Source: Flavobacteriales bacterium UBA4011 (GTDB lineage: Bacteria > Bacteroidota > Bacteroidia > Flavobacteriales_D > Crocinitomicaceae). Taken from it: a stretch of 11,978 nt of DNA. Positions 1-7,917 of this stretch are shown here, one piece after another. A program made the translations under genes and the position numbers. Under the pieces are notes generated by a model. That model did no database searches and was not told the origin of the DNA. It saw only the letters and a program-made list of their open reading frames with translations. The DNA lies in the NCBI GenBank assembly GCA_002384725.1, contig DGBF01000124.1, positions 2,577-14,554 on the forward strand, given 5' to 3'. Position 1 is the first letter of the stretch. Every line of letters starts with the position of its first letter.

Positions 1-1
1 T

Positions 2-442
2 CTAGAAAACCAAGGAGATGATACTGAAGCTAACGAAGAGCTTTTGAAAAAACAAAAAGAGCTTGAAGACCGAATCAAAGAATTAGAAAAGAGCAAAGCA
101 AATTCTGGGGGCTCGAACATCACCAATGGAACGCCAACGGCAGAGTCGGTAAGAAATACGTTTCGCACGGCACAAGCAATTGACTTTGCAGATGAAAATG
201 GAGCGATTCCACCAAAAGGATTCTACGTTGTGATTGGAGCATTTGGTGTAGAAGAAAATGCCATCAATTGGAAAAATGCCAGCATTGCAAAAGGAAACAC
301 GAATACGAAGTTATTGTACAATTCAAACCTTCAAGTTCGAGAGGTATATATGTATTATTCACCAGACAGAGAGCCAGCGATGCTAGAGAGAAGGAAACAA
401 TACGCGGAATACCCGACGGTTTGGGTGCAAAAATTAGAATAG
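2..442 (+). CDS. 3' end of a gene with coiled coil and C-terminal SPOR-like domain (partial)
   Basis: The reading frame is open to the left edge, so the start and most of the protein lie outside; about 146 C-terminal residues are visible. First comes a highly charged heptad-like stretch (EELLKKQKELEDRIKELEKS) typical of a coiled coil. A short Ser/Gly/Asn/Thr linker follows, then a roughly 80-residue domain opening with GFYVVIGAFG and ending in PTVWVQKLE. The opening matches the first strand of SPOR domains, which bind denuded peptidoglycan glycans in the periplasm. In Flavobacteriales such coiled-coil plus SPOR-like tails can follow PorP/SprF outer-membrane beta-barrels of the type IX secretion system. 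The PorP/SprF-like pseudogene just downstream makes that identity attractive, but the barrel itself is not in view. An OmpA-like or other envelope protein remains possible. The SPOR-like tail is the firm part; the full identity is inference. A strong terminator 19 bases past the stop ends the unit. Confidence 0.7.
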   Translation, partial: LENQGDDTEANEELLKKQKELEDRIKELEKSKANSGGSNITNGTPTAESVRNTFRTAQAIDFADENGAIPPKGFYVVIGAFGVEENAINWKNASIAKGNTNTKLLYNSNLQVREVYMYYSPDREPAMLERRKQYAEYPTVWVQKLE

Positions 443-460
443 GCGATTAAAATCTTAAGG

Positions 461-496
461 AAGCCCGCACCAGTATTTGGTGACGGGCTTTTTTAT
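461..496 (+). terminator. Rho-independent terminator of the partial envelope gene
   Basis: AAGCCCG-CACC pairs with GGTG-A-CGGGCTT (one bulged A) around a 7-base loop, followed directly by a T tract. It lies 19 bases after the stop codon at 442. This is a textbook intrinsic terminator on the plus strand. Confidence 0.9.
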
Positions 497-672
497 TTAA
501 ATTTATGAAGTGCAAAACACGATTTATCAGAACAGGGTTGGAAAGAAATCGTTAACAAAAAAGACTTTGTTTGGGGCGTAGCATTACTTGTTCAGCTAAG
601 TTGTTTATAGAAAAAGGTATAATAATCACTATTTTCAAGTCATTAATCAACTTAAGTTAAAAATAGAATTAA
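497..672. other. Non-coding stretch, possibly upstream debris of the PorP/SprF-like remnant
   Basis: No sustained reading frame exists here. Short peptides such as NKKDFVWGVALLVQL (from about 552, plus strand) lie in the same orientation as the pseudogene that follows and could be earlier pieces of it, but the similarity is too weak to claim. I see no RNA gene, repeat or convincing promoter. Confidence 0.35.
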
Positions 673-1168
673 TTAATTCTAAAAATTATACCTCATGATC
701 TGGAGAATAGTGTAAAAGCCGGTCTTAATAAACAATTCGAATTGAAAAACGCAACCTGTTTTTACAAGTGATTTAGGCATTGATTTTCATTGGAATAGGC
801 TGATTACAATGACATCTGTCAATCATTTTGCTGATAACGAAAAGACACACTCCAACAGAGAATAGGTTAATTTAAATGGTTTTATCAGCTACTCTTTCGG
901 CAATAAAGATCGATTAGAAATTTGTCCCAATATTGGCGTTAACTATCAAAATAATTATGAATTTTTTCAGGCTATGACCTTACTGAAGTATCAATTCAAA
1001 TATTGGATAGGGACAGGAATTTTCAATTTTATAGATCAACAGGTAAGTGTTGCTGGAGTAACACTGTTGGAGAAGTTCAGAGTGGGGCACTCCTATTCAC
1101 ACAGTTACAGTGCGCTTTTATATAATTCAAAATTGCGTCATGAAATCAACCTGGCTTTGGTGTTATAA
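673..1168 (+). pseudogene. Decayed PorP/SprF-like outer-membrane protein gene
   Basis: Two plus-strand frames carry consecutive protein-like segments. Frame 1 (673-771) reads ENSVKAGLNKQFELKNAT and then a TGA. The reading continues in frame 2 (746-1168), implying a frameshift around 745-770. Frame 2 holds an in-frame TAG at 863-865 between HSNRE and VNLNGFISYSFGNKD, then runs to TAA at 1166-1168. The end (KFRVGHSYSHSYSALLYNS, then HEINLALVL) strongly resembles the last strands of PorP/SprF family proteins, where an RxGYSY...S....HEI pattern precedes the C-terminal beta strand. PorP/SprF proteins are outer-membrane partners of type IX secretion and gliding. The N-terminal half (signal peptide and the N-x-A-x-AG region) is not recognisable, so the copy is both truncated and broken. 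The preceding gene may be an intact relative and this a decayed paralogue. Family assignment is from recall of the motif, not a search. Confidence 0.6.
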
Positions 1169-1208
1169 AAATGAACCAAGTTTTCACATGAGGCTTATAT
1201 AAACGAAA

Positions 1209-1238
1209 ATCCCGCTCTGGAAACTCCAAAACGGGATT
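1209..1238 (-). terminator. Stem-loop downstream of the bacilliredoxin gene
   Basis: AATCCCG pairs with CGGGATT, with a second internal TGGA/TCCA pairing. It sits 20 bases beyond the minus-strand stop of the bacilliredoxin gene. On the minus strand the stem is followed by TTCGTTTAT, a modest T-rich tail, so it is a plausible terminator for that gene. It could also stop read-through coming from the left. Confidence 0.65.
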
Positions 1239-1257
1239 ATAATTGATTAAAAAACGA

Positions 1258-1671
1258 CTAGCAAAATTGCTTATACGCCTCTTGTAAATTATCTGAAATC
1301 ATTTGAGCCGTTCCTCCTTCAATGTGGTGACGCTCTAAAAAGTGAACCAATTGTCCATCCTTAAACAACGCAATCGATGGTGAACTTGGAGGATAAGGCA
1401 AGAAATATTTACGCGCTTGAGCAACAGCTTCGCCATCAACTCCCGCAAAAACAGTTGTCAAATTAGATGGTTTTTTGTCTCCTGTTACGGACTGTTTTAC
1501 GCCTGGGCGCATATTTCCAGCTGCACATCCGCAAACTGAATTTACAACCATTAATAAAGTTCCTTCGCTATTTTTTACTGTATTGTCTACTTCTTCTGCA
1601 CTTGTCAAGCTTTTGAATCCTACTGATGTAAGATCTTCTTTCATGGGCGCAACTAATTCTGGTGGGTACAT
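1258..1671 (-). CDS. BrxA/BrxB-family bacilliredoxin (YphP/YqiW, former DUF1094)
   Basis: The 137-residue product matches the bacilliredoxin family over its whole length. Diagnostic stretches are PPELVAPMKEDLTSVGF near the N-terminus, VVNSVCGCAAGNMRPGV with the redox motif C47-G48-C49, then YPPSSPSIALFKDGQLVHF and ERHHIEGGTA, ending in Cys137. In Firmicutes these thioredoxin-fold cytosolic proteins remove bacillithiol from oxidised protein thiols; many Bacteroidetes carry homologues, some of which use bacillithiol. The ATG at 1671 gives the usual family length and start; no Shine-Dalgarno is evident. It has its own promoter (TAACTTTG at 1710-1717), so it appears to be transcribed separately from the oxidoreductase gene that ends 93 bases upstream. 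The family call is secure. Whether BrxA-like or BrxB-like, and the in vivo thiol partner, cannot be decided here. Confidence 0.92.
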   Translation of the reverse strand: MYPPELVAPMKEDLTSVGFKSLTSAEEVDNTVKNSEGTLLMVVNSVCGCAAGNMRPGVKQSVTGDKKPSNLTTVFAGVDGEAVAQARKYFLPYPPSSPSIALFKDGQLVHFLERHHIEGGTAQMISDNLQEAYKQFC

Positions 1672-1709
1672 ATGTATGTGTTTTAAAATCTCTAATTGTT
1701 TATTAGATG

Positions 1710-1742
1710 CAAAGTTAAGGAATTACTTACCATGGAAGACAA
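1710..1742 (-). promoter_or_regulatory. Bacteroidetes-type promoter of the bacilliredoxin gene
   Basis: Read on the minus strand, a -33 TTG (plus-strand CAA at 1740-1742) is followed after 22 bases by TAACTTTG (1710-1717). This is a perfect match to the Bacteroidetes -7 consensus TAnnTTTG. Transcription would start about 35 bases before the ATG at 1671. Confidence 0.65.
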
Positions 1743-1764
1743 ATCTTGTAGGAATTCAGAAAGA

Positions 1765-2811
1765 TTAACACTTCTTTTTGAAACGATTGAGCCGAACTTC
1801 TTTATTCAATTCCGTCCCGCGCAAAATGAATTCTGCCAATTCTTGTCCCAAAAGTGGAGCCATCATATACCCTTTGGCACCAAGACCGTTGAAAATATAC
1901 AATCCAGAGAGGTCAGGGTGCTCCCCCATGATCGGCCTACGGTCTTTTACTGTTGGACGAATACCCGCAATTTGATCGATTATTTCAAAACGCTCTAAAA
2001 CAAGGGAAGCTAAATTACTCCGTAAAAGTTCTTTTGCGGCATCATCAATTTTCACATTGGGTTGATTCCATTCATAGGTAGAGCCAACTTTATATTCACC
2101 ACTACCAATGGGCATTACAAAGCATTTTCTGTTCAGCGATTCCTCTTTGTAGATAGGAGAACGTACTGTAATCAGTTGTCCTTTTGTACAGTCTACTTGC
2201 AGAAAATTAAAGAAAGGATTTTCGAAATTTTTGTAGCCTTCACAAAATATAATTCCTGAAAAAGCTTCTTTTTTATATTCTATTTTGGCAGCATCAACTA
2301 AGGAATGATTGACCTTTGATTTTCGATATGCGCCATTTTCATGATTCGAAACGTAGTTCTGGCAAGCCGAAAGAAAATTCTTTGCATGAACGTAATAACT
2401 TTGTTTTACACGACCCGAGCCACAAATATTGATGGCTTGGGAAAAGTTCAAATCATCTTCACTTAATTTCTCCAAATACATTTCGTATTCAGGAAGTTCT
2501 TGCCGTTTGAGCCATTCATCTCGTTCTTGATTATGAGCAAATAAACGACGTATTTGCTTGTCGACGATAATCGCTGTTTCAGAAAAACTTTCCAGTTCTT
2601 CATATAGATTTCGAGCAACTGGCATGTATTCATCAGCTCGCCAACTTTTATTCATCCGTCGGAAAACTATCGGGTTAATTTGACCTGCTGCAACTGCCGA
2701 ACCATGATTTTCATCACTATCGAGAACGGTCACTTTCGTGTTTTTATTAAGCAAAGCTATGGTCAAGGAATAACCGGCCACACCACCACCAACGATTAAA
2801 AAATGTTTCAT
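1765..2811 (-). CDS. FAD-dependent oxidoreductase, DAO (D-amino-acid oxidase-like) family
   Basis: The product is 348 residues. The N-terminus (KHFLIVGGGVAGYSLTIALL, then VTVLDSD) is a canonical Rossmann fold with GxGxxG (G8-G13) and an acidic residue ending the second strand, as in FAD-binding DAO proteins. The C-terminal part carries IAGIRPTVKDRRPIMGEHP followed by GLYIFNGLGAKGYMMAP, the usual second FAD-contact region of glycine/D-amino-acid oxidases and of the MnmC oxidase domain. The substrate cannot be told from sequence. It resembles stand-alone Bacteroidetes proteins annotated as NAD(P)/FAD-dependent or glycine-oxidase-like. There is no signal peptide, so it is presumably cytosolic. 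Its ATG (2811) directly touches the TAA of the comF-like gene (2814-2812), implying co-transcription and probably translational coupling. The family is clear; tRNA modification (MnmC-like) is possible but unproven, since the MnmC methyltransferase domain is absent. Confidence 0.85.
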   Translation of the reverse strand: MKHFLIVGGGVAGYSLTIALLNKNTKVTVLDSDENHGSAVAAGQINPIVFRRMNKSWRADEYMPVARNLYEELESFSETAIIVDKQIRRLFAHNQERDEWLKRQELPEYEMYLEKLSEDDLNFSQAINICGSGRVKQSYYVHAKNFLSACQNYVSNHENGAYRKSKVNHSLVDAAKIEYKKEAFSGIIFCEGYKNFENPFFNFLQVDCTKGQLITVRSPIYKEESLNRKCFVMPIGSGEYKVGSTYEWNQPNVKIDDAAKELLRSNLASLVLERFEIIDQIAGIRPTVKDRRPIMGEHPDLSGLYIFNGLGAKGYMMAPLLGQELAEFILRGTELNKEVRLNRFKKKC

Positions 2812-3534
2812 TTATTGAGCAAAAGCGAGTGAAATTACGCTGATGCGAAGGTCGGGATTTTTTTCTTGGATTTGATGAATTATTCGTTCCATTGTGGCGC
2901 CGGTGGTAATTACATCATCTACAATGGCTATATGTTGGTAAGCGTTTTTGTTTTTCTCGCTCCGAAAAGCACCTTCTATATTATCCCAACGACCGAAACG
3001 ATCTTTTTTCGTTTGGCTATCCGTATGCAGGTTTCGTTTTAAAAAATAATTGTCTATCGGAATTTTCAATATGCCTTTCATCCCTTTGGCAATTTCTTCA
3101 CTTTGATTGTACCCTCTAATAAATTTCTTTTTGGGATGAATGGGAACGGGAATGAGCGCATCTATCGTATTGATCCATTCAAACTCCGAAATGGATTGTC
3201 CCAGTTTTTCGCCCATAGCTCTGGCCAGCTGAGGTTTATCTTTGTATTTTATCGCATGAAGAATCTCTTTTGTAGAAAGCTCTTTGTTATATAAAAGCCA
3301 AGCATGTGCATTTTCTATTTGAACTCTTCCCCAAAAAACCTTGTGGACAGGGTTAGTGGTTTCACCCTCAGCCAGATACATTTGCGGCAACTCAGAATCG
3401 CAGTTTTGACAAATTTGGTTTTCATTTATATTTAATTCTGTGGCACAGATCAAACACTTTTTCGGGAACAATAAATGCGCCAAACTCTCAATGTTTTTAT
3501 TTAAAAAATGTTTAGATTTTACCTTAGCTCCCAT
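2812..3534 (-). CDS. comF: ComF-family protein (zinc-finger phosphoribosyltransferase)
   Basis: The 240-residue product shows the two parts expected of ComF. The first is an N-terminal four-cysteine zinc ribbon (C27-x2-C30 and C42-x2-C45) just after LLFPKK. The second is a type I phosphoribosyltransferase domain, with ALIPVPIHPKKKFIRGYNQS in the middle and the PRPP-binding loop VDDVITTGAT at residues 205-214. ComF proteins take part in DNA uptake and late steps of natural transformation in Gram-positive and Gram-negative bacteria; in many genomes they are annotated only as amidophosphoribosyltransferase-like. No other competence genes are in the window, so the role in this organism is inferred from the family. 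It is first in a two-gene unit, with the downstream FAD oxidoreductase starting at the base after its stop. A candidate -7 element lies 209 bases upstream. Confidence 0.9.
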   Translation of the reverse strand: MGAKVKSKHFLNKNIESLAHLLFPKKCLICATELNINENQICQNCDSELPQMYLAEGETTNPVHKVFWGRVQIENAHAWLLYNKELSTKEILHAIKYKDKPQLARAMGEKLGQSISEFEWINTIDALIPVPIHPKKKFIRGYNQSEEIAKGMKGILKIPIDNYFLKRNLHTDSQTKKDRFGRWDNIEGAFRSEKNKNAYQHIAIVDDVITTGATMERIIHQIQEKNPDLRISVISLAFAQ

Positions 3535-3742
3535 ATCACTTGCGTTGAAGTAGTTTATAAAAAAACTTTCGACAATTCGTTGTTTAAAATATCAAAATTT
3601 CTGGCTTGACAACACTCAAAGAAGAGATTAATTTTATAACTGAGAGGTAACCCTATACGTACAGAAGCAATTACGGCGAAATAAATATTTATTGACATTC
3701 GTAAAAAGATGATTGTGGATAATTTTAGCGACTCTGTTAATA

Positions 3743-3750
3743 CAAAGTTA
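3743..3750 (-). promoter_or_regulatory. Candidate -7 element for comF and the oxidoreductase
   Basis: The minus strand reads TAACTTTG, a perfect TAnnTTTG match, but no TTG lies at the right distance upstream. The implied leader to the comF start is about 200 bases, which is long. This is only a candidate. Confidence 0.3.
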
Positions 3751-3819
3751 AGGTTGAGGAAACAGTGGGCTAGAGCCCATCGATGTTTATAAAGTTGGAG
3801 TATTGTGGAAAGCTTAGCC

Positions 3820-3850
3820 TTGTGAAAAAGAAGAAAAATGACAATTTTTG
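3820..3850 (+). promoter_or_regulatory. Candidate promoter of nrdBA
   Basis: TTG (3820-3822) is followed after exactly 20 bases by AATTTTTG (3843-3850), one mismatch from TAnnTTTG. This would give a leader of about 130 bases carrying the ATCGAT hairpin. No perfect -7 match on the plus strand was found closer to the nrdB start. Confidence 0.35.
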
Positions 3851-3984
3851 TAACTCAGTCCGAAACACGATGTTGTCGCTCTGTTTGAAGCAAGTTTTAT
3901 CGATGAAAATCGATTTGAGAATATAAATTTCGAGTAAAGAAACTATAAAATCCGTTCCGATTAGAACAAAAAAAGTAAAAACAA

Positions 3985-4959
3985 ATGGCACAAGTACAAG
4001 AACCAATTTTAGAGGCAAACAACAACCGTTTCGTTCTATTTCCTATCCAACATGATGACATTTGGGCATTTTATAAACGAGCAGAAGCAAGTTTTTGGAC
4101 GGCAGAAGAAATCGATTTGGCCTCGGATTTAGTAGATTGGGAGAGCAAATTGAACGACGATGAAAAACATTTCATTAAGCATGTGCTTGCATTCTTTGCA
4201 GCATCTGATGGTATTGTAAATGAAAACTTGGCCGAAAACTTTTTAAGTGAAGTACAATATACAGAAGCAAAATTCTTCTACGGTTTCCAAATCGCAATGG
4301 AGAATGTGCACTCTGAAACGTATTCGCTTTTGATTGATACGTATATCAAGGATACCAAAGAGAAAAACCATTTGTTCAACGCCATCGAAACTTTGGATTG
4401 CGTGAAGAAAAAAGCAGATTGGGCACTTCGTTGGATCGATGAAGGGAATTTCGCTGAACGCCTTGTTGCTTTTGCAGCGGTGGAGGGAATTTTCTTTTCA
4501 GGATCTTTCTGTGCTATTTTCTGGTTGAAGAAAAGAGGGTTGATGCCAGGACTTTCTTTCTCAAACGAGTTGATTTCTCGTGATGAAGGATTGCATTGCG
4601 ATTTTGCATGTTTATTATACAACGAGCACGTCCAAAACAAAATGACGGAAGAAGAAATCCGCACCATCATTTTGGATGCAGTAGAAATTGAGAAAGAGTT
4701 TGTTACAGACGCAATTCCTGTAAGATTAATTGGGATGAACAGTGACTCCATGTCACAATACATCGAGTTCGTTGCCGATCGCTTGTTGATGGAATTAGGT
4801 TGCAAGAAAGAATACGATGCAGTGAATCCATTCGACTTCATGGATATGATCTCTATTCAAGGAAAAACAAATTTCTTTGAAAAGAGAGTTGGGGAATACC
4901 AAAAAGCAGGTGTGCTTGGAGATTCTTCGCAAACATTTACCCTAGACGAAGATTTTTAA
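3985..4959 (+). CDS. nrdB: Ribonucleoside-diphosphate reductase class Ia, beta (R2) subunit, eukaryote-like
   Basis: The 324-residue product is the radical-generating small subunit of aerobic ribonucleotide reductase and closely resembles animal R2. All six di-iron ligands are visible by alignment to the mouse and E. coli proteins: D75 (AASDGIVNE), E106 and H109 (MENVHSETY), E167 (AVEGIFFSG), and E201 with H204 (RDEGLHCD). The radical tyrosine is Y113. The C-terminal tail QTFTLDEDF matches the R2 peptide that docks on R1 (FTLDADF in mouse). Length is slightly shorter than mouse R2 because the non-conserved N-terminal extension is reduced. The ATG at 3985 lies in an A-rich context without a Shine-Dalgarno, as is normal for this phylum. 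nrdA follows 75 bases later on the same strand with no terminator between, so the two subunits are presumably co-transcribed. Function is secure. Confidence 0.97.
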   Translation: MAQVQEPILEANNNRFVLFPIQHDDIWAFYKRAEASFWTAEEIDLASDLVDWESKLNDDEKHFIKHVLAFFAASDGIVNENLAENFLSEVQYTEAKFFYGFQIAMENVHSETYSLLIDTYIKDTKEKNHLFNAIETLDCVKKKADWALRWIDEGNFAERLVAFAAVEGIFFSGSFCAIFWLKKRGLMPGLSFSNELISRDEGLHCDFACLLYNEHVQNKMTEEEIRTIILDAVEIEKEFVTDAIPVRLIGMNSDSMSQYIEFVADRLLMELGCKKEYDAVNPFDFMDMISIQGKTNFFEKRVGEYQKAGVLGDSSQTFTLDEDF

Positions 4960-5034
4960 AAGGATCCTTATTTAAACTCCAATATATAGAACTTGTCTGT
5001 TGATAGATGGACGCCAAAAAAACCAATAATAATT

Positions 5035-7398
5035 ATGCATGTAGTAAAACGAGATGGACGGAAAGAATCTGTGAAATTTGATAAAGTAACAGCCCGAATC
5101 GTCAAAATGTGTTACGGTCTAGATCCACTAGTTTCACCAGAAGCAGTTGCAATGAAGGTGATTGAAGGAATCTTTGACGGAGTAACAACAAACCAATTGG
5201 ATAATCTTGCAGCCGAGGTAGCAGCTGCAAAAACGATGGATCATCCAGATTATGCTTTGTTAGCTTCACGTATCGCAGTTTCGAATTTGCACAAGGATAC
5301 GAAGAAGACTTTTTCGGAAACGATCGAGGACATGTACAACTACATCGACCCGAAAACGAACCAAAATGCTGCTTTGATTTCGGATGAAGTTTACAAAATC
5401 ATCCAGAAGAACAAAGATCTTTTAGATTCAAGCATTATTTACGATCGCGACTTCCGTTACGATTATTTCGGATTCAAAACATTGACGCGTTCGTACCTTT
5501 TGAAAATCAACGGAAACATTGTTGAGCGTCCTCAGCACATGTTGATGCGTGTATCATTGGGAATTCACAAAACAGATATTCAAGCGGCTATCAAAACATA
5601 CAACTTGATGTCGGAAGGCTGGTTCACACATGCTACTCCAACTTTGTTTAATTCAGGAACACCAAAACCTCAAATGTCGTCTTGCTTCTTGTTGACCATG
5701 AAAGAAGATAGTATTTCTGGAATTTACGATACTTTAAAATCATGTGCTCAGATTTCACAATCTGCAGGAGGAATTGGATTATCTATCCATGACATCCGCG
5801 CTACAGGATCTTATATCAAAGGAACTAACGGAGCATCAAACGGGATTGTGCCAATGTTGCGTGTATTCAATGACACCGCTCGCTACGTAGATCAAGGTGG
5901 AGGAAAAAGAAAAGGTTCTTTCGCAATTTACTTGGAGCCTTGGCATGCGGATGTATTCGATTTCTTGGATTTGAAAAAGAACCACGGAAAAGAAGAATCA
6001 CGTGCTCGTGATTTGTTCTATGCTCTTTGGATTCCAGATTTGTTCATGAAACGTGTGAAAGAAAACGGCGATTGGACTTTGATGTGTCCACACGAATGTC
6101 CAGGATTGTCAGATACGCACAGTGCTGAATTCGAAAAATTATACACGAAATACGAGAAAGCAGGAAAAGGGCGTAAAACGATAAAAGCACAAGATTTATG
6201 GTTCAAAATTTTGGAATCGCAAATCGAAACAGGTACGCCATACATGTTGTACAAAGATGCTGCGAATGCAAAATCAAATCAACAAAACTTGGGGACCATC
6301 AAGTCTTCTAATTTGTGTACTGAAATTATTGAATATACGGCTCCAGATGAGGTTGCAGTTTGTAACTTGGCTTCTATCGCCTTGCCGAAATATGTAACAG
6401 AAGAAGGAACTTTTGATCACGACAAATTGTTCGAAGTAACGTATCAAGTGGCATTGAACTTGAACAAAATCATAGATGAAAACTTCTACCCAATTGAAGA
6501 AGCACGTAACTCAAACTTGCGTCACCGTCCAATTGGAATTGGTGTTCAAGGTTTAGCTGATGCCTTCATGATGATGCGTTTGCCTTTCGAATCAGAAGGA
6601 GCAAAAACATTGAATGCTGAGATTTTTGAAACCTTGTACTATGCGGCAATGACTGCTTCAAAAGATTTAGCGAAGAAAGACGGACCATATGAGTCGTACA
6701 AAGGATCGCCAGTTTCAAAAGGAATTATGCAATTCGATATGTGGGGTGTAACACCATCTCCGCGCTGGGAATGGGATGTGTTGAAAGCTGAGGTGAAGAA
6801 ATACGGAGTGCGTAACTCTTTGTTATTAGCGCCAATGCCAACTGCATCTACAGCACAAATCCTTGGAAACAATGAATGTTTCGAACCATATACTTCAAAC
6901 GTTTATACGCGTCGAGTACTTTCTGGAGAATTCATCGTGGTGAACAAACACCTTTTGAAAGACCTAGTAAAAGAAGGATTGTGGACAAAAGAAATGCGTC
7001 AGACTTTAATGTCGACAAACGGTTCTGTTCAAAACATCAATGTGATTCCTCAAGAATTGAAAGATTTGTACAAAACAGCTTGGGAAATTTCTGGAAAAGC
7101 AATCATGGATCAAGCCGCAGATCGTGGAGCATTTATTTGCCAATCACAATCGTTGAATGTATTTATGGAAAACGCCAACTTCGGTAAATTGACATCAATG
7201 CACTTCTACGCATGGGAAAAAGGATTGAAAACGGGAATGTATTACCTAAGAACGAAAGCGGCAACAGACGCTATCAAGTTTACGGTTGACAAAATGATGG
7301 TTCAATCTACTCCAAAAGTGGTTTCAGAGAAAGAAGCAGCAGAAGCTATTGCTTGTTCTATTGACAATCCAGATGATTGCGAAGCGTGCGGAAGTTAG
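5035..7398 (+). CDS. nrdA: Ribonucleoside-diphosphate reductase class Ia, alpha (R1) subunit, eukaryote-like
   Basis: The large catalytic subunit reduces NDPs to dNDPs with NrdB. I place the start at the ATG at 5035 ([18 protein letters not shown]), which matches the usual R1 N-terminus. An in-frame TTG at 4993 would add 14 residues unlike the family. That gives 787 residues. Residues 1-90 form an ATP-cone, the allosteric activity site. Active-site residues visible are C217 (MSSCFLL) and C443 (VCNLASI) as the redox pair, N426, thiyl-radical C428 and E430 in SNLCTEI, and Y736-Y737 (MYYLRTKAA) on the radical pathway. The C-terminus CEACGS (C782, C785) is the shuttle dithiol reduced by thioredoxin or glutaredoxin. 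All catalytic residues are intact. The nrdB-nrdA order is opposite to that of E. coli. A strong terminator follows. Confidence 0.97.
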   Translation: MHVVKRDGRKESVKFDKVTARIVKMCYGLDPLVSPEAVAMKVIEGIFDGVTTNQLDNLAAEVAAAKTMDHPDYALLASRIAVSNLHKDTKKTFSETIEDMYNYIDPKTNQNAALISDEVYKIIQKNKDLLDSSIIYDRDFRYDYFGFKTLTRSYLLKINGNIVERPQHMLMRVSLGIHKTDIQAAIKTYNLMSEGWFTHATPTLFNSGTPKPQMSSCFLLTMKEDSISGIYDTLKSCAQISQSAGGIGLSIHDIRATGSYIKGTNGASNGIVPMLRVFNDTARYVDQGGGKRKGSFAIYLEPWHADVFDFLDLKKNHGKEESRARDLFYALWIPDLFMKRVKENGDWTLMCPHECPGLSDTHSAEFEKLYTKYEKAGKGRKTIKAQDLWFKILESQIETGTPYMLYKDAANAKSNQQNLGTIKSSNLCTEIIEYTAPDEVAVCNLASIALPKYVTEEGTFDHDKLFEVTYQVALNLNKIIDENFYPIEEARNSNLRHRPIGIGVQGLADAFMMMRLPFESEGAKTLNAEIFETLYYAAMTASKDLAKKDGPYESYKGSPVSKGIMQFDMWGVTPSPRWEWDVLKAEVKKYGVRNSLLLAPMPTASTAQILGNNECFEPYTSNVYTRRVLSGEFIVVNKHLLKDLVKEGLWTKEMRQTLMSTNGSVQNINVIPQELKDLYKTAWEISGKAIMDQAADRGAFICQSQSLNVFMENANFGKLTSMHFYAWEKGLKTGMYYLRTKAATDAIKFTVDKMMVQSTPKVVSEKEAAEAIACSIDNPDDCEACGS

Positions 7399-7462
7399 AC
7401 TTCTCGCTTAATATATATTGAAGAGAGGTGCTTTTAAGTGCCATTTCAAGCTTCTCGGAGAT

Positions 7463-7513
7463 AAATTAAAAACCCTTTGTTTCGGCTATGCCCAGATAGA
7501 GGGTTTTTAATTT
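7463..7513 (+). terminator. Terminator of nrdBA
   Basis: A perfect 14-bp inverted repeat (AAATTAAAAACCCT at 7463-7476, AGGGTTTTTAATTT at 7500-7513) encloses a 23-base loop. A and T runs on the two flanks let it act in either direction. It begins 64 bases past the nrdA stop. Confidence 0.85.
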
Positions 7514-7716
7514 AAAATACTTTAATCGAATAGGGAATAATTCTTTAAACTCATTTTTATTAATAGAAAAACTTGAGACAGATGAACAAACGAACAATTC
7601 GAAACCAATAATATGGCATAAAGTTTTAGCAGCAATGGCTCTGTTCATATTAGAGGTGGATTAGGATTTTGCATTGCTCTGATAATTCTACTTTAAATAA
7701 ACGTCAATAAAAATAG
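7514..7716. other. Intergenic stretch between the nrdA terminator and the ywbE-like gene
   Basis: No start-to-stop gene can be supported. On the plus strand an unbroken frame without an early ATG runs from about 7500 to a TAG near 7663 and spells EKLETDEQTNNSKPIIWHKV followed by a short hydrophobic run; it may be chance. No perfect TAnnTTTG promoter was found for the downstream gene. Confidence 0.4.
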
Positions 7717-7917
7717 ATGAACCCAAACACTCAACGTAAAAACATCTCAATCGGTCTTGAGGTGGAAGTAGCGCAGAAACACCACCAACGCACAGGAGAA
7801 CTAACCCATGGCTTCGTAAAGAGAATTCTAACCAGTTCCCCAAACCATCTACATGGCATCAAGGTGCAATTGGATTCTGGAATAGTTGGTAGAGTGAAGG
7901 AAATAATCGGAGAATAG
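7717..7917 (+). CDS. ywbE: YwbE-family small protein (former DUF2196)
   Basis: The 66-residue protein contains the family pattern almost complete: KNISIGLEVEVAQKHHQRTG, then ELTHGFVKRILTSSPNHLHG, IKVQLDSGIVGRVKEI. This compares well with B. subtilis YwbE as I remember it (an R-G-x-L-T-x-G-x-V-K-x-I-L-T core and HPHGIKV). The fold is probably a small beta barrel; the biochemical function is unknown. There is no signal peptide or membrane segment. The ATG at 7717 gives the family length. It is a single gene: a terminator lies before it and repeats follow immediately after the stop, so co-transcription with nrdA is unlikely. Family membership is confident, function unassigned. Confidence 0.85.
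   Translation: MNPNTQRKNISIGLEVEVAQKHHQRTGELTHGFVKRILTSSPNHLHGIKVQLDSGIVGRVKEIIGE

Larger units (their letters stand above)
3535..3984. other. 450-base divergent intergenic region between comF and nrdB
   Basis: No convincing gene is present. A 47-codon plus-strand frame (3783-3926) is Lys-rich with no recognisable domain and is probably chance. Two small inverted repeats stand out. TGGGCT-AG-AGCCCA lies at 3766-3779, and ATCGAT-GAAA-ATCGAT at 3899-3914 would fold into a 6-bp hairpin with a GAAA tetraloop in the nrdB leader. Candidate promoters for both directions are listed separately. I see no tRNA or other RNA gene, and no clear pair of NrdR boxes. Confidence 0.5.

Noticed and set aside
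3783..3926. 47-codon plus-strand frame upstream of nrdB
   Set aside because: It has no recognisable domain, no promoter of its own and unremarkable Lys-rich composition; probably chance in AT-rich DNA.
4278..4841. 187-codon minus-strand frame inside nrdB
   Set aside because: It is the antisense shadow of a highly conserved gene and shows no domain features of its own.
4977..4993. CAATATATAG in the nrdB-nrdA gap as an NrdR box
   Set aside because: Only the AT-rich core fits ACACwATATATwGTGT. The flanks do not match, there is no second box, and it sits between the two genes rather than at the promoter.
4993..5034. N-terminal extension of NrdA from a TTG start
   Set aside because: The extra 14 residues do not resemble R1 proteins, whereas the sequence from ATG 5035 matches the family N-terminus at once.
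7466..7648. 60-codon minus-strand frame after nrdA
   Set aside because: Its 3' end is made from the terminator stem and it has no family resemblance.
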